A DNA stretch of 64,000 bases, taken from Mycobacterium sp. AT1 (lineage in GTDB: Bacteria > Actinomycetota > Actinomycetes > Mycobacteriales > Mycobacteriaceae). The position numbers were made by a program, and so were the translations under genes. Every line of letters begins with the position of its first letter. Within the stretch, counting starts at the first letter, position 1. The DNA lies in NCBI RefSeq assembly GCF_002043095.1, contig NZ_MVOC01000022.1, positions 1 through 64,000 on the forward strand, given 5' to 3'. The notes under the pieces are model-generated. The model had not been told where the DNA came from. It saw only the letters and a program-made list of their open reading frames with translations, and did not search any database. This document shows positions 43,973 through 52,562 of the stretch, piece by piece.

Positions 43973-45742
43973 ATGGCCGTGTTGACCTCGTTGAACGTGG
44001 GCCTTCCCGCCGACGTCGAGTGGAACGGACGAGTCGTCCACACCGGGGCGTGGAAGGCTCCCGTCGACGGTCCGCGAATGGTGCGCCGCCTCAACGTCGA
44101 CGGTGACGGCCAGGGCGACCTCGGTGGGCACGGCGGCGAAAACCGGGCCGTCCTGGTGTATCAGGTCGACTCGTACCGGTACTGGAATGCCGAATTCGGA
44201 CGCGACGACCTGGCGCCCGGCCACTTCGGGGAGAACTTCACCGTCGACGGTCTGCCCGACGACGAGGTCTGCATCGGTGACCGCTACCGGATCGGCTACG
44301 CCGAGTTCGAGGTCACCCAACCGCGAGTCACTTGCTACCGCGTCGGTCTTCGGGTGGGGGTGCCGAGCATGGCGGCGCTTCTGGTGTCCCATCGTCGTCC
44401 CGGGTTCTACCTGCGGGTGATTCAGGAGGGCGAGGTGCGCGCCGGCCAGGAGATCGTGAAGACCGCTTCGGGTCCCGGTGAGGTGACGGTCGCCGAGATC
44501 GACGCGCTGCTGTACCTGCCCGGCCATCCTCGGGACAGCCTCGAGCGCGCGCTGCAGGTGCCCGCGTTGAGCCCCGGGTGGAAGGCGTCGCTGGAAAGCC
44601 TGGTGGCGCAGGCGGACGGGTCGGCGGGCAACGCGGGGTTGACCGCCGCGGCGGGTGTCCCACCGCCCGCGTGGACGGGATTCCGGCCGCTCGTCGTCAC
44701 CGCCGTGCGCGACGAGAGTGCCCTGATCCGGTCGCTGACGCTGGCCGATCCCGATGGGCGGCCGTTGCCGAATTGGTCACCGGGACAGTCGATTACGCTG
44801 TTTCTGCGACCCGACCCCGACGGTCCCGCCGTCATCCGCAACTACTCGCTGTCCAACCCGCCCGGTTCGGGGATCTACCGAATCGGAGTGAAGAAGGAAC
44901 CGCAGGGGCGGGGCAGCGGGTATCTCCACGCGGGGATCGCGGCGGGCAACGTGCTCGACGTCGCGGCTCCCCGTGGCACTTTCGCGCTCACCATCGCCGA
45001 GGACCCCGACGGCCCGCCCGTGCTCCTGGTGTCCGCGGGCGTCGGGATCACCCCGGTGCTCTCGATGTTGCACGCGCTGGTCGCGGCCGGCTCGACGCGG
45101 GAGGTGTGGTGGTTGCACGGCGCGCGCGACGGAACGGCGGACGCGTTCGCCGCCGAGTGCCACGAACTGCTCGGCAAGCTGCCCGGTGGCCGGTCGTACG
45201 TGTTCTACAGTCGGCCCGCGGCGGCTGATCGGCTGGGCCTTGACTACACCGGGGCGGGCCGAATCTCGGCCGAGGCGTTGGACGCACTCGGACCGCCCAA
45301 GGAGGCCGACGCGTACCTGTGCGGTCCGGTCGACTTCATGTCGGTGCTCACCGCGGCGCTCGTCGCATATGGGCTGGCGTCGGAGCGCATCCACAGTGAG
45401 ACCTTCGGCGCGACGGCAGCTCTCACCCCCGGCATCGCGGCGGCCGCGGCCGGGCCACCGCATCCACCCGCCGGTGCGCCGGGGCCGGGGCCCGACGTCG
45501 GCTTCGCCCGCAGCGGTCTGACGGTGCCGTGGGGGCCTGCGTACCCGAGCCTCTTGGACTTCGCCGAGGCGTGCGACGTGCCGACCCGGTGGTCGTGTCG
45601 GACCGGGGTCTGCCACAACTGCGAGACGGCCGTGTTGTCGGGATCGGTGCGCTACTCACCGGAACCGTTGGAGCCACCCGCGGAGGGGAACGTCTTGATC
45701 TGTTGCTCGACGCCGGACGGCGAGCTGGTACTCGACCTTTAG
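43973..45742 (+). CDS. MOSC-FAD/NAD reductase-2Fe2S ferredoxin fusion protein
   Basis: A 589-residue three-domain electron carrier. Residues 1-215 are a YiiM-like MOSC domain (GDGQGDLGGHGGENRAVLVYQ; TCYRVG with Cys), a molybdenum-cofactor fold. Residues 235-455 are a flavodoxin-reductase-type FAD/NAD module (RNYSLSNPPG; LVSAGVGITPVLSML). Residues 500-589 are a plant-type 2Fe-2S ferredoxin with Cys542, Cys547, Cys550 and Cys577. Together they could pass electrons from NAD(P)H through FAD and 2Fe-2S to a MOSC substrate such as an N-hydroxylated base. AGAAGGG precedes the ATG. It abuts the convergent DedA gene. Confidence 0.9.
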   Translation: MAVLTSLNVGLPADVEWNGRVVHTGAWKAPVDGPRMVRRLNVDGDGQGDLGGHGGENRAVLVYQVDSYRYWNAEFGRDDLAPGHFGENFTVDGLPDDEVCIGDRYRIGYAEFEVTQPRVTCYRVGLRVGVPSMAALLVSHRRPGFYLRVIQEGEVRAGQEIVKTASGPGEVTVAEIDALLYLPGHPRDSLERALQVPALSPGWKASLESLVAQADGSAGNAGLTAAAGVPPPAWTGFRPLVVTAVRDESALIRSLTLADPDGRPLPNWSPGQSITLFLRPDPDGPAVIRNYSLSNPPGSGIYRIGVKKEPQGRGSGYLHAGIAAGNVLDVAAPRGTFALTIAEDPDGPPVLLVSAGVGITPVLSMLHALVAAGSTREVWWLHGARDGTADAFAAECHELLGKLPGGRSYVFYSRPAAADRLGLDYTGAGRISAEALDALGPPKEADAYLCGPVDFMSVLTAALVAYGLASERIHSETFGATAALTPGIAAAAAGPPHPPAGAPGPGPDVGFARSGLTVPWGPAYPSLLDFAEACDVPTRWSCRTGVCHNCETAVLSGSVRYSPEPLEPPAEGNVLICCSTPDGELVLDL

Positions 45743-45749
45743 CCGCTCG

Positions 45750-46403
45750 TCAGATCCGACGCAGCGTGTCCCAGTCGTGCTCGTCCTCGAGCGCCGCGAT
45801 GGCCTTGGCGGTGCGCTCCTTCATCACCAGGGTGAAGACGACGCCGACCACCACGGCGAGCAGCAGTGCGACCCAGGAGAACCGGGACAGCCACTTCTCG
45901 GCGGCCAGGCCAAGGTAGTAGACGACACCCGTCGTGCCGCCGGCCCAGAACACCGCGCCGGTTGCGTTGGCCGCCAAGAACTGTCGGTAGGGCATCTTCA
46001 GCGCACCGGCGAGCGGGCCTGCGAAGATGCGTAGCAGCGCGATGAACCGCCCGAAGAACACCGCCCACGCGCCCCAGCGGGTGAAGAGCTGTTTGGCCAG
46101 TGCGACGTGGCCGGGGCCGAAGTGCTTGGGGAAGCGCCTGCCAAGCCGCTCGAACAAGCCCATGCCGTAGCGGTGGCCGATGCCGTAGCCGATGGTGTCA
46201 CCGACGATCGCGCCGATGGTGGCGGCCGTCGCCACGCCGACGGGGTTGATGTCCAGCGTGTGCCGCGACGCCAGCAGGGCGGCGCTGACGAGGGCGATCT
46301 CACCGGGCAGCGGAATGCCGAGGCTCTCCAGGCCGATCACCACGCCGACGACGAGATACACCGCGATCGGCGGAATGGTCTGCAGCAGGGCGTCGACGGT
46401 CAC
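45750..46403 (-). CDS. DedA family membrane protein
   Basis: A 217-residue protein with about five to six hydrophobic segments, including two re-entrant-like hairpins. ESLGIPLPGE at about 26-35 and the middle FGRFIALLRIFAGPLAGALKMPYRQFL, followed by NATGAVFWAG, are the DedA signatures. DedA proteins are thought to be undecaprenyl-phosphate or phospholipid scramblases/flippases linked to envelope stability. The C-terminal tail is charged. It is convergent with the MOSC fusion gene (7 bases apart) and divergent from the enoyl-CoA hydratase gene. Confidence 0.93.
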   Translation of the reverse strand: MTVDALLQTIPPIAVYLVVGVVIGLESLGIPLPGEIALVSAALLASRHTLDINPVGVATAATIGAIVGDTIGYGIGHRYGMGLFERLGRRFPKHFGPGHVALAKQLFTRWGAWAVFFGRFIALLRIFAGPLAGALKMPYRQFLAANATGAVFWAGGTTGVVYYLGLAAEKWLSRFSWVALLLAVVVGVVFTLVMKERTAKAIAALEDEHDWDTLRRI

Positions 46404-46454
46404 GCGCCAAGGATGCCCTACTCGATACGGGGTCGGCGGGAATGTCGGGGCGAA

Positions 46455-46460
46455 TAGAGT
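46455..46460 (+). promoter_or_regulatory. -10 hexamer of a leaderless enoyl-CoA hydratase transcript
   Basis: TAGAGT lies 8 bases before the ATG with no ribosome site. It sits in the interval divergent from the DedA gene. Confidence 0.45.
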
Positions 46461-46468
46461 CGCACGGC

Positions 46469-47395
46469 ATGGCCGACTACCGCTTCGTCACCTATGAGAA
46501 GTTCGACGAGGGCACCATCGCCCGGATCATGCTCAACCGACCGGACCAGCGCAACGCCCAGCAGCGCGGGCTTCTCGTCGAGCTCAACGAGGCGTTCCTC
46601 CAAGCGGAGGCCGACGACGACGTCCGCGTCGTGATCCTCGGCGGGCACGGGCCGATGTTCTCCTCCGGTCACGACCTCGGTTCCAAGCAGGCGATGTCGG
46701 AGTACGCTCCCGGCCCGGATCAGCACCCCAGCTTCACCGAGGGCGGAGCGACCCGCCAGGCGGCCGAGAAGCTGATGTTGCAGGAGTGGCACCACTTCTT
46801 CCAGAACACCCTGCGGTGGCGAAACCTGCGCAAGATCACCGTGGCGCAGGTGCACGGCGACGTGTACGCCGCTGCGCTGATGCTGATGTGGTCGTGTGAC
46901 CTCATCGTCGCGGCGGAGGGCACCCGGTTCGCCGACGTCGTCGGCACCCGGCTCGGCATGTGCGGTGTCGAATACTTCGCCCACCCTTGGGAATTCGGAG
47001 CACGGAAGACCAAGGAGCTGATGCTCACCGGTGACACCCTCTCCGTCGACGAGGCGTACCAACTCGGCATGGTGTCCAAGGTGTTTCCCCTCGACGACCT
47101 GGCCGAGCGAACGCTGGAGTTCGCCAGGCGGATCGCGAAGGTGCCGACGATGGCCGCCCTTCTGGTCAAGGAGTCGGTCAACCAGACCCAGGACAACCAG
47201 GGCTTCTACAACTCCTTGAACGCGTGCTTCACGTTGCACCAGCTCAACCACAGCCACTGGACTCAGCTGCACGGTGGCGGATTCCCCGTCGCAGGTGAAT
47301 CCGACGGCGTCCCCAATTGGCGGCAGGCGCCGCCGGTGGTGCCCGCGGTGAAGGACCAGGTCCGCGCCGGTGGAACGGAGCAGGCCGATGCGTGA
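46469..47395 (+). CDS. Enoyl-CoA hydratase/isomerase family protein
   Basis: A 308-residue crotonase-fold enzyme of fatty-acid or steroid side-chain degradation. The oxyanion-hole block is FSSGHDLGSK and the second is KITVAQVHGDVYAAALMLMWSCDL; the long insertion with QEWHHFFQNTLRWRN and the C-terminal NSLNACFTLHQLNHSHW mark an atypical, longer subgroup. The catalytic glutamate pair is not clear (GMCGVEYFAHPWEFG), so it may not be a standard hydratase. The ATG at MADYRFVTYEKF follows a -10 hexamer. It overlaps the downstream thiolase gene by 8 bases. Confidence 0.9.
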   Translation: MADYRFVTYEKFDEGTIARIMLNRPDQRNAQQRGLLVELNEAFLQAEADDDVRVVILGGHGPMFSSGHDLGSKQAMSEYAPGPDQHPSFTEGGATRQAAEKLMLQEWHHFFQNTLRWRNLRKITVAQVHGDVYAAALMLMWSCDLIVAAEGTRFADVVGTRLGMCGVEYFAHPWEFGARKTKELMLTGDTLSVDEAYQLGMVSKVFPLDDLAERTLEFARRIAKVPTMAALLVKESVNQTQDNQGFYNSLNACFTLHQLNHSHWTQLHGGGFPVAGESDGVPNWRQAPPVVPAVKDQVRAGGTEQADA

Positions 47396-48536
47396 GACCG
47401 TCGTCGTCGGAGCCGTGCGCACGCCGGTGGGCAAGCGCAACGGCGGGCTGTCGGCCCAGCATGCCGCCGACCTGTCCGCGGTCGTGCTGAGCGAGCTCGC
47501 CGAACGCACCGGTGTCGACCCCGCGGTGGTCGACGACGTGATCTGGGGTTGCGTCTCGCAGGTCGGGGACCAGTCGAGCAACATCGGACGGTGGGCGGTG
47601 CTCGCCGCTGGCTGGCCGGAGCACATCCCCGGCACCACGGTGAACCGGGCCTGCGGGTCCAGTCAGCAGGCCCTGGACTTCGCCGTCCACGCGGTGATGT
47701 CGGGCCAACAGGACGTCGTCGTCGCCGGGGGTGTCGAGGTGATGAGCCGGGTGCCGCTCGGCTCCGCGCGGGCCACCGGCATGCCGTACGGCCCGAAAGT
47801 GCTTGCCCGCTATGACGACTTCTCGTTCAACCAGGGCATCTCCGCGGAGATGATCGCGACGAAGTGGGAGCTGTCCCGCGCCCGCCTCGACGAGTTCTCC
47901 GCGCAGTCGCACGCCCGCGCGGCGGCCGCCCAGGACGCTGGCGCGTTCGTCGACCAGATCATGCCGGTGTTCACCGACGACGGGGGAGTCGTGACCGCCG
48001 ACGAGGGCATCCGGCGGGGGACTACGGTCGAGAAGTTGGCGGGGTTGCAGCCCGCCTTCGCCGACGACGGCGTCATCCACGCGGGCAACTCGTCGCAGAT
48101 CTCCGACGGCGCCGCGGCCCTGCTGGTGACCACCGCGGAGAACGCCGTCACGTTGGGCCTCACCCCGTTGGTGCGCTACCGCGCGGGCGCGGTCACGGGC
48201 GCCGATCCGGTGCTGATGCTGACGGGACCGATCCCGGCGACCGAGAAGGTGCTGCACAAGGCGGGCGTGGGAATCGACGAGGTCGGCGTGTACGAGGTCA
48301 ACGAGGCGTTCGCGCCGGTTCCGCTGGCGTGGCTGGCGGAGACCGGGGCCGACGAAGCGCGCCTCAACCCACTCGGCGGCGCGATCGCGCTCGGCCATCC
48401 ACTGGGGGCCTCGGGTGCGGTCCTCATGACGCGGATGATCCATCACATGCGCGACAACGGAATTCGCTACGGACTGCAGACCATGTGCGAGGGCGGCGGC
48501 ACGGCGAACGCGACCATCGTCGAGCTCATCGCCTGA
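47388..48536 (+). CDS. Acetyl-CoA acetyltransferase (thiolase)
   Basis: A 382-residue thiolase cleaving 3-ketoacyl-CoA in beta-oxidation. The nucleophile is Cys89 (VNRACGSSQQALD), the histidine block is GHPLGASGAVLMTRM, and the late cysteine block is CEGGGTANATIVEL. It starts with ATG 8 bases inside the end of the enoyl-CoA hydratase gene, a tight coupling that fits consecutive steps. It ends 3 bases from the convergent acyl-CoA dehydrogenase gene. It is distinct from the fadA4 copy at 8.9 kb. Confidence 0.95.
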   Translation: MRETVVVGAVRTPVGKRNGGLSAQHAADLSAVVLSELAERTGVDPAVVDDVIWGCVSQVGDQSSNIGRWAVLAAGWPEHIPGTTVNRACGSSQQALDFAVHAVMSGQQDVVVAGGVEVMSRVPLGSARATGMPYGPKVLARYDDFSFNQGISAEMIATKWELSRARLDEFSAQSHARAAAAQDAGAFVDQIMPVFTDDGGVVTADEGIRRGTTVEKLAGLQPAFADDGVIHAGNSSQISDGAAALLVTTAENAVTLGLTPLVRYRAGAVTGADPVLMLTGPIPATEKVLHKAGVGIDEVGVYEVNEAFAPVPLAWLAETGADEARLNPLGGAIALGHPLGASGAVLMTRMIHHMRDNGIRYGLQTMCEGGGTANATIVELIA

Positions 48537-48539
48537 GCG

Positions 48540-49838
48540 TCACTGGTTTCCGACTTCCAGGTCGAGGTACTCGGCGAACCTCGCCCGGGCCGCGTCCCGC
48601 TTGCGGGGAGTCCACTCCGTCGGCCACACGTCGTCGCTGGCCCGGTAGCCGCGAAGCACCTGCTTGGCGACGGTGGTCTTGTGCACCTCGGTGGGGCCGT
48701 CGGCCAACCCCATCACGCCAGCGGCCGTCACCATGCCGAGGAACGGCATCTCGTTGGTGACGCCAAGCGCCCCGTGCACTTGCATTGCACGCCAAGCGAT
48801 GTCGTGGAGAACCGTCGGCATCAGCACCTTGACGGTGGCGATGTCCTTGCGCACCCTCTTGTAGTCGTCGTACTCGTCGATCTCCCACGCGGTGTAGAGG
48901 ACCAGCAGCCGAAACTGCACGAGCTGGGCGTAGGAGTCGGCGATGAAGGCCTGCACGGCTTGCTTGTCCGACAGCAGGCTGCCCGCCGTCTCGCGGCTGA
49001 GTGCGCGCTCGCACATCATGTCCATCGCCTTCTGGGCAAGACCGATCGTGCGCATCGCGTGGTGGATGCGGCCGCCACCGAGTCGGGTCTGGGCGATCGC
49101 GAAGGCCTGTCCCTCGCCGCCGAGCAGCGCGGTGTCCGGCACCCGCACGTCGTCGTAGTGGATCAGCGCGTGGGAGCCCTGGCCTTCGGCCTCGCCGTGC
49201 AGGCCGGTATTGCGCACGACGTGGACGCCAGGAGTGTCGGTGGGCAGAAGAAACATCGACATCCCCTGATAGGGGCTGACGTCGGGGTTGGTCACGACCA
49301 TCACGATCAAGAAGGCCGCGGTGCTTGCGTTGGAGGAGAAGTACTTCCAGCCGTTGATCACCCAGTCGTCGCCGTCGCGCACCGCGCTGGTGCTGAACTG
49401 CGTGGGGTCGGAGCCGCCCTGTGGTTCGGTCATCGAATAGCTCGAGAAGAGCTCGCCGTCGAGCAACGGCCGCAGATAGCGCTCCTTCTGTTCGGGGGTG
49501 CCGAACTGCGCGATGATCTCGGCGTTGCCGGTGTCGGGTGCCTGGCACCCGAAGATCACCGGCGCCCACTGCGACCGGCCGAGGATCTCGTTGAGCAGCG
49601 CGAGCTTGAGCTGACCGTATCCTTGGCCGCCGTGCTCGGGTCCGAGATGTGTTGCCCACAGGCCCTTTTGGCGCACTCGGTCCTTGAGTGGGTCGACGAC
49701 GCTGCGGCGCCTCTCGTCGAGCGGAGTGAACTGCAGGTGCGGCCAGATCAGGTCGAGCGGCTCGACTTCGTCGCGAACGAAGTCATCCGCCCAGTCCAGG
49801 AGTTTCTGGTACTGCGGGTCGGTCTGGAAGTCCCACAC
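48540..49838 (-). CDS. Acyl-CoA dehydrogenase
   Basis: A 432-residue flavoprotein oxidising acyl-CoA to enoyl-CoA. The FAD/substrate blocks are SYSMTEPQGGSDPTQFSTSA and VINGWKYFSSNAS, with the late FAD motif MQVHGALGVTNEMPF and ADGPTEVHKTTVAKQVL, whose Glu is the candidate base in the ACAD10/11-like subgroup. The GTG at VWDFQTDPQYQKLL is chosen because an AAGGTGA ribosome site precedes it and the domain begins there; longer in-frame extensions run antisense to a small membrane gene. It is convergent with the thiolase and completes a beta-oxidation set. Confidence 0.93.
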   Translation of the reverse strand: MWDFQTDPQYQKLLDWADDFVRDEVEPLDLIWPHLQFTPLDERRRSVVDPLKDRVRQKGLWATHLGPEHGGQGYGQLKLALLNEILGRSQWAPVIFGCQAPDTGNAEIIAQFGTPEQKERYLRPLLDGELFSSYSMTEPQGGSDPTQFSTSAVRDGDDWVINGWKYFSSNASTAAFLIVMVVTNPDVSPYQGMSMFLLPTDTPGVHVVRNTGLHGEAEGQGSHALIHYDDVRVPDTALLGGEGQAFAIAQTRLGGGRIHHAMRTIGLAQKAMDMMCERALSRETAGSLLSDKQAVQAFIADSYAQLVQFRLLVLYTAWEIDEYDDYKRVRKDIATVKVLMPTVLHDIAWRAMQVHGALGVTNEMPFLGMVTAAGVMGLADGPTEVHKTTVAKQVLRGYRASDDVWPTEWTPRKRDAARARFAEYLDLEVGNQ

Positions 49839-49899
49839 GAGGTCACCTTGCCCATCTTGGATGTGGTGGTCGCACCACCGGTGGTGCTTGCACACTGGA

Positions 49900-50088
49900 A
49901 TGATGACTGCACTTCGCGCGGCCGCGCTGGCATTCGGTCTCCTCGCGCTGTGCGCAGGCGGATTGCAATTGTGGGCGTACGCCTCGAGTGGGTACCCGCG
50001 CCACCTGGTGCTCGGGGTGTTCGCGGTCGCGGTGGGTCTGAGCGTGGTGGTGGCCGCCGTCTCGCGGAAGGGCCCGAGGTGGCCGTAG
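49900..50088 (+). CDS. Small two-helix membrane protein
   Basis: A 62-residue protein with two predicted membrane helices: LRAAALAFGLLALCAGGLQLWAY and PRHLVLGVFAVAVGLSVVVAAV, joined by a short ASSGYPRH loop and ending SRKGPRWP. Two successive ATG codons are possible starts. It is divergent from the acyl-CoA dehydrogenase gene (61 bases) and 41 bases before the patatin gene. I recognise no family. Small two-helix proteins of this kind are common in mycobacterial genomes, mostly without known function. Confidence 0.6.
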   Translation: MMTALRAAALAFGLLALCAGGLQLWAYASSGYPRHLVLGVFAVAVGLSVVVAAVSRKGPRWP

Positions 50089-50116
50089 TCTCCGCTCGCG
50101 TGTCGGGCTCGACCCG

Positions 50117-50122
50117 TACCGT
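50117..50122 (+). promoter_or_regulatory. -10 hexamer of a leaderless patatin transcript
   Basis: TACCGT lies 7 bases before the patatin ATG, with no ribosome site. Confidence 0.45.
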
Positions 50123-50129
50123 CGACTAC

Positions 50130-51131
50130 ATGACAGAGGCCAAGCGTGCCGACCTCGTGCTCTCCGGCGGCGGCGTCAAGGGAGTCGGCCTGGTGGGGGC
50201 CGTCGTCGGACTTCTGGACGCCGGGTACCAGCCGCAGCGCATCTCCGGTACGTCGGCCGGATCCATCGTCGGCGCGGTGGTGGCGGCCGCGGCCCACACC
50301 GGCACGATGACGGGTGCACAGGTCAAAGAGCTTGCGCTGCAAATCGATTACCGCAAGTTCCTGGACCCCGGCCCACTGGAACGGGTGCCGCTCGTCGGCC
50401 CGTCCCTGGCCCTGCTGCGCGGATCAGGCATCTACCGGGGTGACTACATCCACGACTGGATCCGGGGCCAGCTCGCCGATCTCGGCGTGGCGACCTTCGG
50501 TGATCTGGCGCTCGTCGACGACGAGCTGCCACCCGAGCGGCGCTACCGCCTGGTGGTCACCGTCGCCGACGTCACCACGGGGCAGCTGGTCCGGCTGCCG
50601 TGGGACTACCGCAGGGTCTACGGCATCGACCCCGACGAGCAACTGGTCGCCGACGCCGTCCGCGCGTCGATGTCCATCCCGTTCTTCTTCCGGCCGGTGC
50701 AGCTGACCAGCACGTCGGGCCTCACGTCGACGCTGGTCGACGGGGGACTGCTGTCGAACTTCCCGATCGACTCGCTCGACCGGACGGACGGAACGGCGCC
50801 GCGGTGGCCGAGTTTCGGCATCACGCTGCTGCCGAACTTGCCCGACGGCAACGACAAGGCGATCCCCGCGCTGGCCGCGCTCCGCGTGTTGGGCGCTCCG
50901 CACCTGCTCGAGGACGTCATCACCACGATGCTGGTGGGTCGCGACCAGACGTACCTGAACCAGCCGTGGGTCGACGCGCGGGCGATCCGCGTTGACTCGA
51001 CCGACGTCGGATTCCTCGACTTCGACATCACCGAGAACGAGGTGGAGGCGCAGTACCTCAAGGGTTACGGCGCGGCGGAGGACTTCCTGGCCGGCTGGGA
51101 TTGGGCGGCATATCTTCGCCGGTTCCGCTGA
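50130..51131 (+). CDS. Patatin-like phospholipase
   Basis: A 333-residue serine lipid acyl hydrolase. The oxyanion loop is SGGGVKGVG (12-20), the nucleophile Ser42 lies in G-T-S-A-G (40-44), and the catalytic Asp204 in VDGGLLSNFP completes the Ser-Asp dyad. There is no signal peptide or membrane span, so it is cytosolic or peripheral. Substrates are likely phospholipids or acylglycerols. The ATG at MTEAKRADLVLSGG is leaderless by promoter position. An IspD-like gene begins 20 bases after its stop. Confidence 0.93.
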   Translation: MTEAKRADLVLSGGGVKGVGLVGAVVGLLDAGYQPQRISGTSAGSIVGAVVAAAAHTGTMTGAQVKELALQIDYRKFLDPGPLERVPLVGPSLALLRGSGIYRGDYIHDWIRGQLADLGVATFGDLALVDDELPPERRYRLVVTVADVTTGQLVRLPWDYRRVYGIDPDEQLVADAVRASMSIPFFFRPVQLTSTSGLTSTLVDGGLLSNFPIDSLDRTDGTAPRWPSFGITLLPNLPDGNDKAIPALAALRVLGAPHLLEDVITTMLVGRDQTYLNQPWVDARAIRVDSTDVGFLDFDITENEVEAQYLKGYGAAEDFLAGWDWAAYLRRFR

Positions 51132-51138
51132 TCGTCGC

Positions 51139-51144
51139 TACTGT
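51139..51144 (+). promoter_or_regulatory. -10 hexamer of a leaderless IspD-like transcript
   Basis: TACTGT lies 7 bases before the ATG of the plus-strand IspD-like gene, inside the 20-base gap after the patatin gene, so this gene may have its own promoter. Confidence 0.45.
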
Positions 51145-51151
51145 CTCGACG

Positions 51152-51847
51152 ATGAAGCAGTGCGCAGTCGTGCCGATGACGTCGTCTGCGGGCGTCGACG
51201 CGGCCATCTCGCCGGTGAGCGGCGAGGCGCCGTTGGTGCGGGTGGTCAGGTCGGTTCTGCAGGCGGTGGCCTCCGGTGACGTCGTGGTGGCGACGGTGCC
51301 CGTCCTCGCGGCAAGTGTCGAGGAGTGCCTGCGGGCAGCGGGATTGGGTGTCGCGGTCGCCGTGACGCGGGGATCGGGATCGCGCCGTCAGGTGCTCCGC
51401 GCGGGCCTCGAGCACCTCGGCGTCGAACCGCACACCGCGGCCGCGATCCTGATCTGCGACCACCGGTTTCCGCTGTCGCCCGGTGAGCTGGCCGTTCGCG
51501 TGCTCGCCGCCCTGGTCAGCGGCGGTGACGTCGTGGTGCCCGTGCTGCCGGTCACCGACTCGGTCAAGACGGTCGACGAGGTGGGGTCGGTGCTGAGCAC
51601 CGTCGACCGCGCCACGCTGCGGACCGTGCAGTTCCCGCGGGGCTTCACCGCGTCGGCGCTGTGGCAGTTGGTCGCCGTTCCTCTGGGGGTTGCAGAGTCG
51701 CCGGCCACCGTGGACGACGAATTCCACGACGCCCTGCGCGCGGGGCTCGACGTCGGCGTGGTCGACGGCGACGCGGACGCCTTTCAGGTGGAGTTGCCGC
51801 GAGACGCGCACCTGCTGGACGCCGTCATCGCGTGCCGCTGCGACTGA
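51152..51847 (+). CDS. IspD-like cytidylyltransferase paralogue lacking the CTP-binding loop
   Basis: A 231-residue protein that aligns along its length with IspD (2-C-methyl-D-erythritol 4-phosphate cytidylyltransferase). The N-terminal CTP loop A-A-G-x-G-x-R and the following lysine are replaced (VPMTSSAGVDAAISPVSG). The mid-protein Asp is kept (ICDHRFPLSPGELA). The arm region is well conserved (PVTDSVKTVD; STVDRATLRTVQFPRGF), keeping the Ser/Thr and Arg positions that reach the neighbouring subunit in E. coli IspD. The late Asn-x-Lys becomes AFQVE, losing the lysine. It cannot easily be an enzyme alone. It is convergent with a second IspD-like gene, overlapping by 23 bases. Confidence 0.72.
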   Translation: MKQCAVVPMTSSAGVDAAISPVSGEAPLVRVVRSVLQAVASGDVVVATVPVLAASVEECLRAAGLGVAVAVTRGSGSRRQVLRAGLEHLGVEPHTAAAILICDHRFPLSPGELAVRVLAALVSGGDVVVPVLPVTDSVKTVDEVGSVLSTVDRATLRTVQFPRGFTASALWQLVAVPLGVAESPATVDDEFHDALRAGLDVGVVDGDADAFQVELPRDAHLLDAVIACRCD

Positions 51848-52562
51848 TCCTGTCCTGAAGGAGCCGTTCTGCGAGCCGCACGTCGTCGGCGAACGTCACC
51901 TTGAGATTGGTGGCGGCGCCGGGGAACACCTGCACCTCGAGGTCGGTGTAGTTCTGCACGCACGACGCGGTGTCGGTGCCCTCGAAGCTGCCGTCCGCGG
52001 CGGCCAGATACGCGGCGAGCAGCGGTCGCGCGCGGAACGCCTGGGGGGTCTGGACCCGGACGAGCGTGCCGTCGGGGGGTGACAGTCGGCCGTCGACGTC
52101 GGTCTCCACCACGTCTGCCGCGGGCAGCACCGGGATGGCGCCGCCGCGGGTACGTGCCGTCGTCACGGCGGTGTCCATCATGGCCGGGCTGGCCAGCGGG
52201 CGCGCGGCGTCGTGGACGAGCACGACGTCCACCGCGCCGGATTCGATGCCGGGTGCCAGGTGGCGCAGGACGTTCTCCTCCGAACCGTGGCGGGTGTCCC
52301 CGCCCTCGACGAGTTCGACTCGCAGCTGGGGCAGCTCCGCGGCCAGGGTCCTGGCGGCCAGGTCCCGTTCACCGCGGCGGAACACCAGGATCGTGCGGGT
52401 GACGTTGGCCGACCGGGCCACCGCCTCGACCGACCACGACACCATGCTGCGACCGGCCAACGGCAGATAGGCCTTGTTGCCGTCGGCGCCGACGCGCGTG
52501 CCCATGCCCGCGGCCAGGACCACCCCGACGGCGGCGGGTGGCGTCTCCAGTGGCGGGGTCAC
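51825..52562 (-). CDS. IspD-family cytidylyltransferase with degenerate arm
   Basis: A 245-residue cytidylyltransferase of the IspD/TarI type. The CTP loop is intact (AAGMGTRVGADGNK, residues 17-30), as are VLVHDAARPL and the late NLKVT lysine. The inter-subunit arm differs from canonical IspD: the D-T-x-K position reads ADVVETD and the T-V-D-R arginine aligns with LSPP. True mycobacterial IspD is normally next to ispF elsewhere, so this is an extra copy of uncertain substrate. The GTG overlaps the stop of the PPOX gene by four bases. It is convergent with another IspD-like gene that keeps the missing arm residues. Confidence 0.82.
   Translation of the reverse strand: MTPPLETPPAAVGVVLAAGMGTRVGADGNKAYLPLAGRSMVSWSVEAVARSANVTRTILVFRRGERDLAARTLAAELPQLRVELVEGGDTRHGSEENVLRHLAPGIESGAVDVVLVHDAARPLASPAMMDTAVTTARTRGGAIPVLPAADVVETDVDGRLSPPDGTLVRVQTPQAFRARPLLAAYLAAADGSFEGTDTASCVQNYTDLEVQVFPGAATNLKVTFADDVRLAERLLQDRISRSGTR

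Noticed and set aside
48681-50129. A long upstream extension of the patatin gene
   Set aside because: It is antisense to the acyl-CoA dehydrogenase; the patatin domain and a leaderless -10 hexamer place the start at 50130.
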